Assembly: GCF_037996825.1 (NCBI RefSeq)
Contig: NZ_JBBNAC010000001.1
Coordinates: 1,054,001 to 1,118,000, forward strand
Direction: 5' to 3'
DNA from: Bdellovibrio sp. BCCA
Lineage (GTDB): Bacteria > Bdellovibrionota > Bdellovibrionia > Bdellovibrionales > Bdellovibrionaceae
DNA: 64,000 nucleotides
The notes under the pieces were generated by a model, which ran no database searches, was not told the DNA's origin, and saw only the letters and a program-made list of their open reading frames with translations. The translations under genes were made by a program, and so were the position numbers. Numbering within the stretch: the first letter of the stretch is position 1; every line of letters starts with the position of its first letter. This document shows positions 1 through 9,227 of this stretch, in pieces.

Positions 1-399
1 GTAGCGAAAAAATCAAACTCGGATTCAGGCCTTCAAAAGGTGAGTGCTGTGATGAGCGAAGATGGACGTTACTACATCGTTCAGTCTGGTGACTCTTTGT
101 TCACAATCGCGCGCAAGTATTCAACAAGTGTTTCTGAGCTTCAACGTTTGAACAGCATCAAGCGTGGCCGCACATTGAAAGTCGGAATGAAATTGCGTGT
201 GCCAACTCCTGACAGTTCTTCTGTTCGTGAAGTGGCGAAAGCAAAAGTTCACGTTGTTAAAAGAGGCGAAAATCTTTCTGTGATCGCCGCGAAATACAAT
301 GTATCGATGTCAGACATTAAGCAAAAAAACAAAATCCGCAATCCAGCTTCGTTAGTTGTCGGATCACGCATCGTAATTCCTTCTGAATCTGCACAATAA
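1..399 (+). CDS. LysM repeat protein, C-terminal part
   Basis: The reading frame is open from the window edge, so this is the 3' end of a longer gene. Two LysM modules are visible, starting at YIVQSGDSLFTIARKYS and at VHVVKRGENLSVIAAKYN; each carries the usual GDSL/GENL turn and ends in a LRVP/IVIP strand. LysM binds N-acetylglucosamine in peptidoglycan, so the whole protein should act at the cell wall. A common partner of C-terminal tandem LysM is an MltD-type lytic transglycosylase, but the catalytic part lies outside the window, so this is a guess. An intrinsic terminator follows the stop directly. Confidence 0.85.
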   Translation, partial: VAKKSNSDSGLQKVSAVMSEDGRYYIVQSGDSLFTIARKYSTSVSELQRLNSIKRGRTLKVGMKLRVPTPDSSSVREVAKAKVHVVKRGENLSVIAAKYNVSMSDIKQKNKIRNPASLVVGSRIVIPSESAQ

Positions 400-416
400 A
401 TAAAAAGTGCCAGAAT

Positions 417-447
417 AAAAAAGGGACTCAACAGAGTCCCTTTTTTT
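417..447. terminator. intrinsic terminator, bidirectional
   Basis: An AAAAAAGGGACTC / GAGTCCCTTTTTTT stem closes a 4-base loop. A-runs and T-runs flank it on both sides, so it can end both the LysM gene (+) and the converging VWA lipoprotein gene (-). Confidence 0.85.
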
Positions 448-468
448 GTCTTTATAGGCCTATCGAAA

Positions 469-2094
469 TTAGAAAATCACCACTTTAATACTGTCTGAAG
501 CCGACAGTTTAATGTTCTTAAAGTTGATTTTGCCATCGTGAACTTCGTAAACATTCGATTTCAATTTCACGATAGTTCCGTCCGCATGAGAAAGAATCAC
601 GTCACGGATTTGTTGATCCTCCGGAATCGTCAAATCAAACTCTTGAGACACATACGTCGAAGCCGCTGCAATTTCCTCAAAGGCGTCTGTGAAAGTGTCA
701 TCGCCCGGGCAGATCGAGTAGGTTTTAATATTAAACGGTGAAAGTTCAGAAAGTCTTACCAATGAGTCCCCATAAGACTGACCTTGGTTAAGAGCGCAAG
801 ACTGACCTTTGATATTTGTGACAATGGACATGAAGAAGTTACTTCCCATTTTCGAAGCGGATAAATCTTTTAGGAAGGATTCCGCCACTGTCGCGCCACT
901 GTTTAAATAGTATTGTGCACGGTTCACGGCACCAACGAAATACTGAGTGTTCGAGCGGCAAGCTTGAGTGCCCGCAACGCCCGTATAAACCAGTGCCAGA
1001 TATTGCATCATGTTCGCACTGCCGCGGTAAGGATTCACACAGTAGTCGACAGCATTTTCGCTAGCTGTAGAAGTGGAGAAACCATAACCGTAGTTTTTGT
1101 ATTTGCAGCTCGCCACGTGCGCCGAATTAAAGAAAACTTTGGTATTCACAATTAGCGATGTGGTGCCAACACGGGCGGCAACGGACTTGCTGATAGCATT
1201 GGCATCTTCCGTCGCACAATTTTGGCCTTCCATACTTTCGACGCCACGGATGACCGAACCAACACGGTCTGTGAAGGTGAGGGCTTGCACCGCCGATTTC
1301 ACGCCGTCTCTTTCTGTGTAACCTTCGCCGGCAATTTCGTATTCAACCATTGTGCGACTGTAAGTATAAGAGCGGAACGTTGTTAACGTGTTAACGGTTT
1401 CTTTCTTACAGTGGTTAGCAACAGCGTAGTTGTCTTCGTCTGTTAAAAGAAACACCACGGTTTTTTCGTTTTCACTTAATTTCGCCGGAGTTTGTGAAAG
1501 GAACTGAATCACGCTGCACAGGCCGGATTCCTGATCAATGCCGCCGATGCCTACGCCTTTGATGGCTGATCTAATTTTGTTAAGAACAGTTTGTCTGGCT
1601 GTTTCAGAGTCCGTGGGATTTAAGACAAAATTAGTTGGGTTCAACGTGCCGAAGTTCAACTTCGCGACTTGATTTTCTGGTGCTCCTGTCAACTCAGCCG
1701 TTGTTTTGACGTAGGTCTCAACACCGTTGTTGACCATGCCGTAACCCGCAATGGTATTGGAGATATAGCTTGAAGTCGTCAAAAGATGAACAGTGACTTT
1801 TTTGCTGGAAAGACTTGTCAAAAGTTTCTCAGCTTTTTCCGCCAAAGCTTCTTGCGATTGTTTCATTGTCGCCGAGTTGTCGATCACAAGGACCAATTGA
1901 GTTGAAGGATATTCTTTAGATTCTTCAGGTTTTAAACTCACGACCTGAGCGTTCGGAGGCAAATCACCGTAAATGTTGTAAGCGGAATTTGCGTCGATAG
2001 AAAATTGCAGACCATTATTGGGCGCACAGTTTTGAAAGAACGTAACGTTTAAAACAGAAAGAGCCACAAGCAAAGCGGCATTTGATTTCTTCAT
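469..2094 (-). CDS. VWA-domain lipoprotein
   Basis: Predicted lipoprotein of 541 residues. The ATG at 2094 is chosen because a GGGGG ribosome site lies six bases upstream and it gives a clean signal sequence ending in FFQNC (lipid Cys about residue 23). An in-frame upstream ATG at 2139 lacks these. A von Willebrand A domain begins near residue 66; LVLVIDNSATM carries a MIDAS-type D-x-S-x-T, and FLLTDEDN supplies the second acidic loop. Several Cys pairs in the C-terminal half suggest disulfides outside the cytoplasm. VWA domains mostly bind proteins or surfaces through a metal; the ligand is unknown. A second VWA lipoprotein (32690-33706) sits in the gliding-type operon. Confidence 0.8.
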   Translation of the reverse strand: MKKSNAALLVALSVLNVTFFQNCAPNNGLQFSIDANSAYNIYGDLPPNAQVVSLKPEESKEYPSTQLVLVIDNSATMKQSQEALAEKAEKLLTSLSSKKVTVHLLTTSSYISNTIAGYGMVNNGVETYVKTTAELTGAPENQVAKLNFGTLNPTNFVLNPTDSETARQTVLNKIRSAIKGVGIGGIDQESGLCSVIQFLSQTPAKLSENEKTVVFLLTDEDNYAVANHCKKETVNTLTTFRSYTYSRTMVEYEIAGEGYTERDGVKSAVQALTFTDRVGSVIRGVESMEGQNCATEDANAISKSVAARVGTTSLIVNTKVFFNSAHVASCKYKNYGYGFSTSTASENAVDYCVNPYRGSANMMQYLALVYTGVAGTQACRSNTQYFVGAVNRAQYYLNSGATVAESFLKDLSASKMGSNFFMSIVTNIKGQSCALNQGQSYGDSLVRLSELSPFNIKTYSICPGDDTFTDAFEEIAAASTYVSQEFDLTIPEDQQIRDVILSHADGTIVKLKSNVYEVHDGKINFKNIKLSASDSIKVVIF

Positions 2095-2301
2095 GTCATT
2101 CCCCCGAACACAAGAAGCTATGTTTTTAAAGAATACCATTGTTCGCTCGAGAAACTCAGTTTTTCTGTCGGCGGCTGATCAAAATAAGATGTCTATCAGT
2201 TCGACGCCGTCTTAGCCCAGTGATTCTACGTAGCTGTCAATAATTCATCGGATAGACGGCGGTAAAGAAGAGATGTTCCCTGTCAAACTTGCGAACGCTT
2301 T

Positions 2302-3387
2302 CTATACTTCCTCAATATGAAGATGACGAATGGCCTCTTTAATCTTTTGGATGAGGATGTTTTTTTCCGGCGTGGCGGTTGCCTTCTTAATCTCGTTACG
2401 ACGGCCATTGTAGAGGTAATACAAATAGTCTTGCAGGGTTTCTTCCGTAATCTCTTTATGAGACGAAGCCATATTGCGCAGTTCTTTTAATTGTTCCGCG
2501 GCGAAAGCCAAAGTCGTGATGGCGGCGTTTTCGGGTTTGCGCAATTCGTTTTTTTCAATGTGATAGTGCTCAGTGATCACGTCAGGAATGTTTTTGATCT
2601 GTGTCGGACCGCGACTGTTCGCGCTGGTATCAAAGCCATTTCCTTTAAGAACCGACACCACGACAGGAGCAGTTTGTTTTAAACGGTACTTCCAGCTTGT
2701 GCCATAGTCTGTTTCCGGTGAAAGTACACCGAAAGCAAATTCCGCCAGCATATTGTATTCGTCATTTTCAATTTGCAGAAGTTCCATCAACTTCTTTTTT
2801 TCTTCCTGCAATGCTTGAACATATTTTCTTGTAAAACGGTCGGTGAAATCCACCGACATCTCACTATCTTTGGCGGAAACGTTTAAAGGCGAGTAGTTGA
2901 AGGCCGGACGATTTCTTAATACTTGAGCCGCACCGAAGGTCAGTGTTTGATTGCGAATGCGGAAGCGGTGATCTGTGGATTCCGGCAAAACATAAATCGG
3001 GGTGCCTACGTGCAGACTAAAGTTTCCTAAAAAGAGAGCATGAACGGAATCATCTTTTTCAGCTTTGCCATAGTGGAACGTTTGTTTTACTCCGGAATAA
3101 ATATAAATTCCGGCGCCACCTTTTTCCAATTCATCACCAGGATAAACACGGATGGAAGATTTGCTTAGAACTTGGTTTTGTTCGCCAAACAATATCGCGG
3201 TTTTTTCTTTTTTATTTATCACCACATATTGTGACGTCGCCCACTTGCTGTGAAAATATTTAATCGCGGCAAGGTCGCCTTGCTGATTGATTTTGTTTTT
3301 TTCTTCAAAGTAAGTGCGGAAGTCACCCGAGGCCCAAGCCCAGGAAGAAGTTAGAATTAAAACGGCGGACAAAATAAATTTCATCAT
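2302..3387 (-). CDS. secreted lytic-transglycosylase-like protein
   Basis: 361 residues with a signal peptide (MMKFILSAVLILTSSWAWA). The C-terminal half resembles the lysozyme/SLT fold: a candidate catalytic Glu225 in SPETDYG, then SRGPTQIKNIP at 258-268 in place of the usual GLMQI turn, PENAAITTLAFAAEQL at 285-300 and YLYNGRR at 324-330. The N-terminal part (about 45-150) is beta-rich and vaguely L,D-transpeptidase-like, but the protein has no Cys, so it cannot be an active enzyme of that type. The start is the ATG one base after the stop of the upstream PLD gene, so the two are translationally coupled. Likely role: peptidoglycan cleavage in the periplasm or in prey. The assignment rests on motif pattern only. 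Confidence 0.6.
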   Translation of the reverse strand: MMKFILSAVLILTSSWAWASGDFRTYFEEKNKINQQGDLAAIKYFHSKWATSQYVVINKKEKTAILFGEQNQVLSKSSIRVYPGDELEKGGAGIYIYSGVKQTFHYGKAEKDDSVHALFLGNFSLHVGTPIYVLPESTDHRFRIRNQTLTFGAAQVLRNRPAFNYSPLNVSAKDSEMSVDFTDRFTRKYVQALQEEKKKLMELLQIENDEYNMLAEFAFGVLSPETDYGTSWKYRLKQTAPVVVSVLKGNGFDTSANSRGPTQIKNIPDVITEHYHIEKNELRKPENAAITTLAFAAEQLKELRNMASSHKEITEETLQDYLYYLYNGRRNEIKKATATPEKNILIQKIKEAIRHLHIEEV

Positions 3388-3388
3388 T

Positions 3389-5143
3389 TTATTGGCCTCG
3401 CTCTGAAAGTGTATCGGCGTCATCGCCGGAAGTGTCGGGCAATGCTCTCATGTTTCTGCGGTTGGCTTCTTGAGTGACGGACTTTGCAGACTGTTGGTAT
3501 AAATAAAGGAAGAAGCCGCGGGCTTGAGTCACGATGTTTTTATCTTTAACGATCACGATCTGCTCGTTATTGCTTTCTGCATTTTCACTTGGATTAAAAG
3601 AAGTTCCTAAAACCGCCAAAGAGTCTTCAGGGAAAATAAAAACTTTATGATGAATTTTCGAAGTCGTTTTCACACTGGTGCCATCTTCCAGCTTTAAATG
3701 TCTCTCGCCGTAAATTTCAGGCGCAGTGCGAATGGTTTGCTGAAGATTCGTGACACCCAAAGCGCCCAGAGCACTCAGGATCGGAGCTTCCTGGTCCACT
3801 AAATATTTTCCAGATGCGAGGTCTTTTTTGAGTCCTGATAAAGAAAGAAACACACTCCACTCGCGCATCGCAAACGGCGTGTCTCCGACAGAGCGGAACT
3901 CAAACGTTCCACGCTCTTCCATATCGCGTTTCGCTCTTTGGAAAAGAGCGTCCTGAATTTGTTTTGAAGAAAACGCAAAGTGCACGGCTTCAATAGGGCC
4001 ATGTGTATTTAGGATTAACGGAACGTAAATGCTTTTATTGACGTCACCATCTCCGCCTTTTGGTGAGAAGGAAAGAACAATGTAAGGCGCCTCTTGAGCG
4101 TCTTTTTTATCACCAAAGATTTTAAAGCTTCCACCAATCGGATACTGGCTTTGCCCGCGGATTTTAAATTCCAAAGTTTTGCGAAGCTCAGCTTGCGTGA
4201 CTTGCGCAGGCAAAGTTCCCAAAATAATCAAAGCGTGGTTGGCGTTAGGAATTGAATAGATCGGTCTTTTTTCTTTCGGAATGTCAACAAGGTCCCCTTC
4301 GGGGCCAATGCAGCTTTGGGTAAAATTGCCGGACAAGAAAAGAACCGCCGCGCGAGGACCGAACGGATCGCGCACGATAATTTTTTGGTGATTCAGACCG
4401 ACAGAATTGACCGCCACGGTTTTAAAGTTTTCGCTTTCAATTTCTGAAAGGAAATCAAAAATCTTTTTGACTTCAGGTCGAGTGGAAATAGTTCCGGCAT
4501 CAATACCACCGTGAACCTTCACGCCTTTTTTAAGGTGGCGGTTTTTAAGGGCGTCCGCGATCACTTGAAGATCAAAGTCAAAAACGTTGTACCATATTTC
4601 TTGTTCTGCTCCGTTGATAAAATCGACGACGACTTTGCGAAGATTATCACCAGGCACAACGCTTTTGGGGTCATTCAAATTGCGCAGGTGCGGATGGTTA
4701 ACAAACAAACGCATGCCTTTATATCCAGGGGCGTCGCCTGGTAAAGAAAGCACGGCAGGATTGCTCGGACTTGCGTAGGCCTCGATTTGCTTTTGGAACT
4801 CGGGAGACTGCACCAGATTTTTGAGCTGAGCCTTCACGGTTTTCAAATACTCGGCGTAAGCCTCCGGTGACTCAGATTGAGACACGGCCATGCGGGTCGT
4901 CACTTGCTCTATTAATGGCATGTACTCCGGTTTGTTTTGCAGAACGAAGACAATCTGACTTTGCGTGAGAGGTTGAGACTGCTGCACTAAAGCCTCATTC
5001 AGCGCTTTATAAAGATCTTTATTCGACATGACCTTGTACGTGAGATCAAAGATCTTCGCGTAGTCGTAGCTTTGAGTCGCCAAGCCCGAAAGACTTAGTA
5101 GCAGAATAAATAAAAATGAAACAAAGCGGGATGTTCTCATCAT
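3389..5143 (-). CDS. secreted phospholipase D-family protein
   Basis: 584 residues with a signal peptide ending near ATQS. Two PLD half-domains are visible: NHQKIIVRD (H252, K254, D259, a full HxKx4D) followed by SGNFTQ, and HHKVFIF (H498, K500) followed by GTSFNPSEN and NNEQIV. The second half lacks the Asp at the canonical spacing. PLD enzymes use the two His residues for phosphodiester transfer on phospholipids or nucleic acids. Export points to action in the periplasm, envelope or prey cell. First gene of a pair with the transglycosylase-like gene. Confidence 0.85.
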   Translation of the reverse strand: MMRTSRFVSFLFILLLSLSGLATQSYDYAKIFDLTYKVMSNKDLYKALNEALVQQSQPLTQSQIVFVLQNKPEYMPLIEQVTTRMAVSQSESPEAYAEYLKTVKAQLKNLVQSPEFQKQIEAYASPSNPAVLSLPGDAPGYKGMRLFVNHPHLRNLNDPKSVVPGDNLRKVVVDFINGAEQEIWYNVFDFDLQVIADALKNRHLKKGVKVHGGIDAGTISTRPEVKKIFDFLSEIESENFKTVAVNSVGLNHQKIIVRDPFGPRAAVLFLSGNFTQSCIGPEGDLVDIPKEKRPIYSIPNANHALIILGTLPAQVTQAELRKTLEFKIRGQSQYPIGGSFKIFGDKKDAQEAPYIVLSFSPKGGDGDVNKSIYVPLILNTHGPIEAVHFAFSSKQIQDALFQRAKRDMEERGTFEFRSVGDTPFAMREWSVFLSLSGLKKDLASGKYLVDQEAPILSALGALGVTNLQQTIRTAPEIYGERHLKLEDGTSVKTTSKIHHKVFIFPEDSLAVLGTSFNPSENAESNNEQIVIVKDKNIVTQARGFFLYLYQQSAKSVTQEANRRNMRALPDTSGDDADTLSERGQ

Positions 5144-5312
5144 TCAGCTAAACAGAGCAAAATTCCGGCCTCTTCAGAGGGCGTATAAAGGTTTTTACGT
5201 CAGGAAATCGACAAAGAAGGTTCGGAGGTAACAAATATAGTCACTCTGAGCGAACAGAAAGAAGGGCCAGGTGCCTTTACTCGAAATCTTGAATTGCATA
5301 GTCTTATTGCAC

Positions 5313-5840
5313 ATGCACGTTTTTAAAAACAGCGGCGGGCTGACCATTCTTGAGAGCCTTGTTGCCATCCTTGTAGTCTCCATTGCTACGATGGCGGCGG
5401 CCGTTGTATTTAACAACTACTGGGCCATCTCCTCGGATCTCTCGCGGGAAGGAAAATCCAACGATCTTTCCGTCACGATTTTTACAGATGTCTTTAAGTC
5501 ACCTCGTTATAAAATCGCACGACTTTGCAGTGACAAGAATGCCTGGGAGCGACGGACGAGCAGTCCTTGTGAAGCCATCAGCCTAGAGACAGAAAAAGTG
5601 GGAGTTCCCATCAACGCGGAAAACATCAACGACATTCCCGCGATGGGTGAGCTTCTAGGAAAGAACTTGGCGTTTTTTATCGGGCCTCACTATGCGTCTC
5701 CAAGCTGTATTGATTTAATGTATTGCAAGTACATCGTCGCCAATCAGCTCTTGGAACTGTCATTTAATTATTATTATTTTTCTACGAAATCACAGAAACT
5801 GGAATTTAAGACCGTGAAAATTCGGAGGGGGCCATGGTAA
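5313..5840 (+). CDS. type IV pilin-like minor pseudopilin
   Basis: 175 residues. After a short positive leader the sequence GG|LTILESLVAILVVSIA is a class III (type IV prepilin) signal with Glu at +5 and a hydrophobic N-terminal helix, the pattern of PilV/GspI-type minor pilins. I chose the ATG at 5313 because it gives the short leader expected; an upstream in-frame ATG at 5271 would add an unlikely hydrophobic stretch. The rest is a soluble domain with Cys residues. It overlaps the next pilin-like gene by 7 bases and should be processed by a prepilin peptidase encoded elsewhere. Confidence 0.75.
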   Translation: MHVFKNSGGLTILESLVAILVVSIATMAAAVVFNNYWAISSDLSREGKSNDLSVTIFTDVFKSPRYKIARLCSDKNAWERRTSSPCEAISLETEKVGVPINAENINDIPAMGELLGKNLAFFIGPHYASPSCIDLMYCKYIVANQLLELSFNYYYFSTKSQKLEFKTVKIRRGPW

Positions 5841-7033
5841 AAAATCAGAGCGGTTTTTCCTTGATAGAAATTCTCGTGGCTTTAGGTGTAACTCTGATTG
5901 GAATTTTCGCCATTTCCTCCGCATTTTCAGACATCACGAAAGATTTCAATAAAGTTTTTTTGAATCGGTCGATTAAAACGGATGCGAATCTTCTGATGGG
6001 TTTCTTGCAAAGAAATATGCTAAGATCCGACGTTCATTTTTACGCCTTTGCCGCGCAGGTGACAGGTCTTCCTTTAGGGCGCTTGGTTATTCCCTACGAA
6101 GGAAAATGTGCAAGCCTTACGGAAAATTGTGAAAACTCGACGTCATATCTTTGGGTGTACTCCGATGTCAAAAGTCCGTCTCTGCCGATCATCTGTCCTT
6201 TGGATGAAAAGACTCTTCTCATTGATTCTTCAGTAAGTGACTTCGGTAATTTAGGAATTTCTGCGAATGCCGCCCTGGTCAGTTCTAACGGCACACAAAT
6301 GCCGGTAGGGGAAATAGATCTTTCGGTGAATACGGTGATCGCTCTGACGGATGAACCTAATTCGGTGTTATTCGCAATCACCGGAAGCGTGCAAAAATTC
6401 GATCCACAATACAACGCCGTAACGGGGACTTACGGTGAAGTTCGTTATGCCAACAATTCGGATTGTCTTAAGTACACACGAGATAAGTCGCGACTTTATA
6501 CGATTTCTGTCAAACCGTTTTTAGTTCCTGATTCGGGAGCGGATACTCCGGATGCGACGACGATTATCAATGCAATGGGACGCCCTCCAATGAAGCTGTC
6601 TCCGGTGCGTTTGATGAGCACAGGAATGGACCACGTTGAAAAAGAGCTGAACCTGGTGGTGAGTGACTGCGTGTTGCAAAGTGGAGATAAAATTTCTTGC
6701 ACCAAGGTTTTTCTTAGAACGGAGGGTGTTGTCAGTGTGCACGCCCAACAGATTTTCAACAAACCATTTGCAGGTGAAAAAGAAATTCGTTCCGTGGCCT
6801 TTTCAAATATTTATTGTGATACATCGGGATGCCAGGTGTTGAGCCTTCCGTCGCCATTGCCGGTCGCACTTTCAGGGGAGTCCGACGGTCAGATCGTGAA
6901 AAGTGCCTTTTCTTTGGTGAAACAGGAATACATCCACACCATTAGTTTTTATTTGCAAATCAATCGTGATTACAAAACCGGAATGACCAATGCTCCACTC
7001 ATCAACGAGGTTTATCATGTCAGCTCGTTTTGA
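5834..7033 (+). CDS. type IV pilin-like minor pilin (PilW-like)
   Basis: 399 residues. The start MVKNQSG|FSLIEILVALGV is a textbook prepilin cleavage site with Phe +1 and Glu +5, followed by a transmembrane helix. The large extracytoplasmic domain has paired Cys residues (KCASLTENC, SDCVLQSGDKISC, YCDTSGC) suggesting disulfides. Size and position second in a three-gene set fit PilW/GspJ-type minor pilins, which prime pilus or pseudopilus assembly. A GGAGGGGGCC ribosome site lies just before the ATG. Overlaps both neighbours. Confidence 0.75.
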   Translation: MVKNQSGFSLIEILVALGVTLIGIFAISSAFSDITKDFNKVFLNRSIKTDANLLMGFLQRNMLRSDVHFYAFAAQVTGLPLGRLVIPYEGKCASLTENCENSTSYLWVYSDVKSPSLPIICPLDEKTLLIDSSVSDFGNLGISANAALVSSNGTQMPVGEIDLSVNTVIALTDEPNSVLFAITGSVQKFDPQYNAVTGTYGEVRYANNSDCLKYTRDKSRLYTISVKPFLVPDSGADTPDATTIINAMGRPPMKLSPVRLMSTGMDHVEKELNLVVSDCVLQSGDKISCTKVFLRTEGVVSVHAQQIFNKPFAGEKEIRSVAFSNIYCDTSGCQVLSLPSPLPVALSGESDGQIVKSAFSLVKQEYIHTISFYLQINRDYKTGMTNAPLINEVYHVSSF

Positions 7034-8363
7034 TCAGCGGGGAAATATTGTTTTAAGCCTGATTTTGGTAGGAGTGTTAGGAATCATCGTGAGTGCCGTC
7101 GCGGCATTGATCAATGATCAGATCAAGGAAGCCGTACGCCAACGGCAGAGTTCCCAGCATAGGTTGGCATTAAGCTCCGCTATTGAAACTTTTATGGTGG
7201 CAGTTCGCTTCGCTGAAGCAAAGTACATGATTGAAACCCGACACTGTGATGATGCTCGTCTGTTTCTGCGTGCCTTAGCTGAAGGACATCATTGTTCTCA
7301 GCTTGGCGGGAAAAAATTGACGACCTTCACGGTGGACGATCTTTCGGGGCTGACTTTGGAAGAACGCAGTCTTTTTACTTATGGCGAGGATTGGGAGATT
7401 CAGGAAGCTTCCCCTGCCCAAGGTCCGATGACTCGCAAAGTGATGTCCGTGAGCATGGATCGTATGCAGGTCGATTTTTTCTACAATAACACGTTCACCT
7501 CAAAAGACCGCGCGGAGTTTAATGCCGTTCTTTATAACAACGGTGAAAGAATCGCGAACAATCGGTTTTCTTTGTTCACCTCGGACTCTCCGAATCGCAT
7601 GCATCTGGATTCTGGAGATCTTAAGATCGTGCAGCAATATCCCACTGCCAACGATGCTTGTCGCAATCAAATGTGGTCCAAGTATCGACAGTATTCGGGC
7701 ACATCTTGCGATGAGGTTGCGAACTTAGGCGGCGGGACGGGAGTCGCTTTTTACCGAGGGGATTTTTTTGGTCTGCGTGCTAACGACGGTCAGATTGTCA
7801 ACTTTCGCAATCTCAATGGTAGCTCCTACCTTGTCGCGGAAAATGGCAGTTTGAATGGGGTTAAGGTTTTTCCAGAATATAACAAGGAAGCTTTTACCAA
7901 TGTCGACGATATTGAAATCTTAGGCGAAGATGCCGGAGAAGATCAGTTGATTGCCGTTCACGGTGGAGGCGAGGGAACGGTGATAAGTTATCTGAACACG
8001 ACGACAAAATCTCTGATCCCGATTTGTAAACTCGGTCAGATGGGATGGGCCCAGGGATTTTCTGGAATTGCAGGCACCATTGGAAGCCACAGTTTGATTT
8101 TAGACTCTTCAAATCCTTCCGCGAGTGTTTCGACGTTTCTTTTAAAATCGGATTCAGGAAAACTTCTTTATGTCTTGATTAAATCAGTGGCGACGTCAGA
8201 GGACCTCACGGGACTTGAGCCCGAGTTCCTGGTTACGCAGACCAATGGACGAAAATTTATATGCACAGGTTTTCCTGACACCTACGAGCAGGACATTGAA
8301 AACACCCGAACGCTCGGCCTGACCCGCGGAAAGCAAGTCAGCAGACCCTATTATATTTTTTAA
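7017..8363 (+). CDS. PilX-like pilus-associated protein
   Basis: 448 residues from the ATG at 7017, which overlaps the upstream gene by 17 bases and follows an ACGAGG site. The N-terminus RGNIVLSLILVGVLGIIV is one hydrophobic helix after a Gly, like PilX-type minor pilins, but position +5 is Ser rather than Glu. The remainder is a large secreted domain without a motif I recognise. Order PilV/PilW/PilX-like argues for a minor-pilin complex, possibly carrying a tip adhesin. Confidence 0.6.
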   Translation: MSARFDQRGNIVLSLILVGVLGIIVSAVAALINDQIKEAVRQRQSSQHRLALSSAIETFMVAVRFAEAKYMIETRHCDDARLFLRALAEGHHCSQLGGKKLTTFTVDDLSGLTLEERSLFTYGEDWEIQEASPAQGPMTRKVMSVSMDRMQVDFFYNNTFTSKDRAEFNAVLYNNGERIANNRFSLFTSDSPNRMHLDSGDLKIVQQYPTANDACRNQMWSKYRQYSGTSCDEVANLGGGTGVAFYRGDFFGLRANDGQIVNFRNLNGSSYLVAENGSLNGVKVFPEYNKEAFTNVDDIEILGEDAGEDQLIAVHGGGEGTVISYLNTTTKSLIPICKLGQMGWAQGFSGIAGTIGSHSLILDSSNPSASVSTFLLKSDSGKLLYVLIKSVATSEDLTGLEPEFLVTQTNGRKFICTGFPDTYEQDIENTRTLGLTRGKQVSRPYYIF

Positions 8364-8375
8364 AGAGGAGTTTCT

Positions 8376-9056
8376 ATGGGCTTAATGAAAATATTTGTTC
8401 TCATCTCTGTGAGTTTGTTGAGCATGCAAAGTTTTGCCAATCGAGTTTTGATTTCTCCACCGTTGGATTTGGCGTCCTACCATGATTTTAGGAAAGATGT
8501 TTGGGAGGGAGCAACAGGAACGACGGACGGCACCCCGATCATTTCCGGCTTCATCGTCAAAGTAACATTGTCGAATCTTTCGAAACTTCCGCAGACGGGA
8601 AGTGTTTCGTTTAATAACGGTTCTGGAAATTACGGAAACAACATGTGTTGTCCCGCGTATAGTATGAACACCACCGTTGTCATTTGTGGCAACGTGAGTG
8701 GCACAAAAACCAGTGCTAGCAATGGTCCTATTAATAACTATACCGGGGAGGGAAAGTGGTCCTTGGCTCCGAACAGTTCAACGGTGATTTCCATTGTTGG
8801 CATGGGCGAAGGAACTTATGGAAATCCTATTGGCCCAGCGAAAACTTTCGCAACGAGTATTAATCTTTCCGGTACTCTAAAAATCACCGTGAACGAAGAT
8901 CGCGGTGCGATTCAGGGATCAATTTCGACGTATCCTAATTCGTCTTCAGGAGGATCGTATTGCGGGTATTCGTGGAATAACATGATGTACGGCAAATACA
9001 TCAACGTCAGCGGCACGGATCAAGTCATTCAGCTGAATGGCGGCAGACCTTTTTGA
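8376..9056 (+). CDS. secreted protein of unknown function
   Basis: 226 residues, signal peptide MGLMKIFVLISVSLLSMQSFA. The ribosome site is AAAGAGGAG, 13 bases after the stop of the PilX-like gene, so it is very likely in the same operon. The mature protein is rich in Gly, Ser, Asn and Thr and has few charges, which suggests a beta-rich extracellular or outer-membrane-associated domain; it has four Cys (MCC, VVICG, SYCGY). I do not recognise a family. Context suggests a pilus-linked surface protein. Confidence 0.7.
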   Translation: MGLMKIFVLISVSLLSMQSFANRVLISPPLDLASYHDFRKDVWEGATGTTDGTPIISGFIVKVTLSNLSKLPQTGSVSFNNGSGNYGNNMCCPAYSMNTTVVICGNVSGTKTSASNGPINNYTGEGKWSLAPNSSTVISIVGMGEGTYGNPIGPAKTFATSINLSGTLKITVNEDRGAIQGSISTYPNSSSGGSYCGYSWNNMMYGKYINVSGTDQVIQLNGGRPF

Positions 9057-9227
9057 CTTTGTCTCGCCATTCATCAGATCGACCCGAAGTGGTTCGCTCC
9101 CATCTGAATGAGCGAACTTAGGCGACATTTCTTGGCTCGCGTTCAGAGAATGTACCATTTAAAACAATCTGGCTGAAAATGGCCAGGGTCTTCGTTTTGC
9201 ATCGAACTTAAGATGAACGGAGATTTT

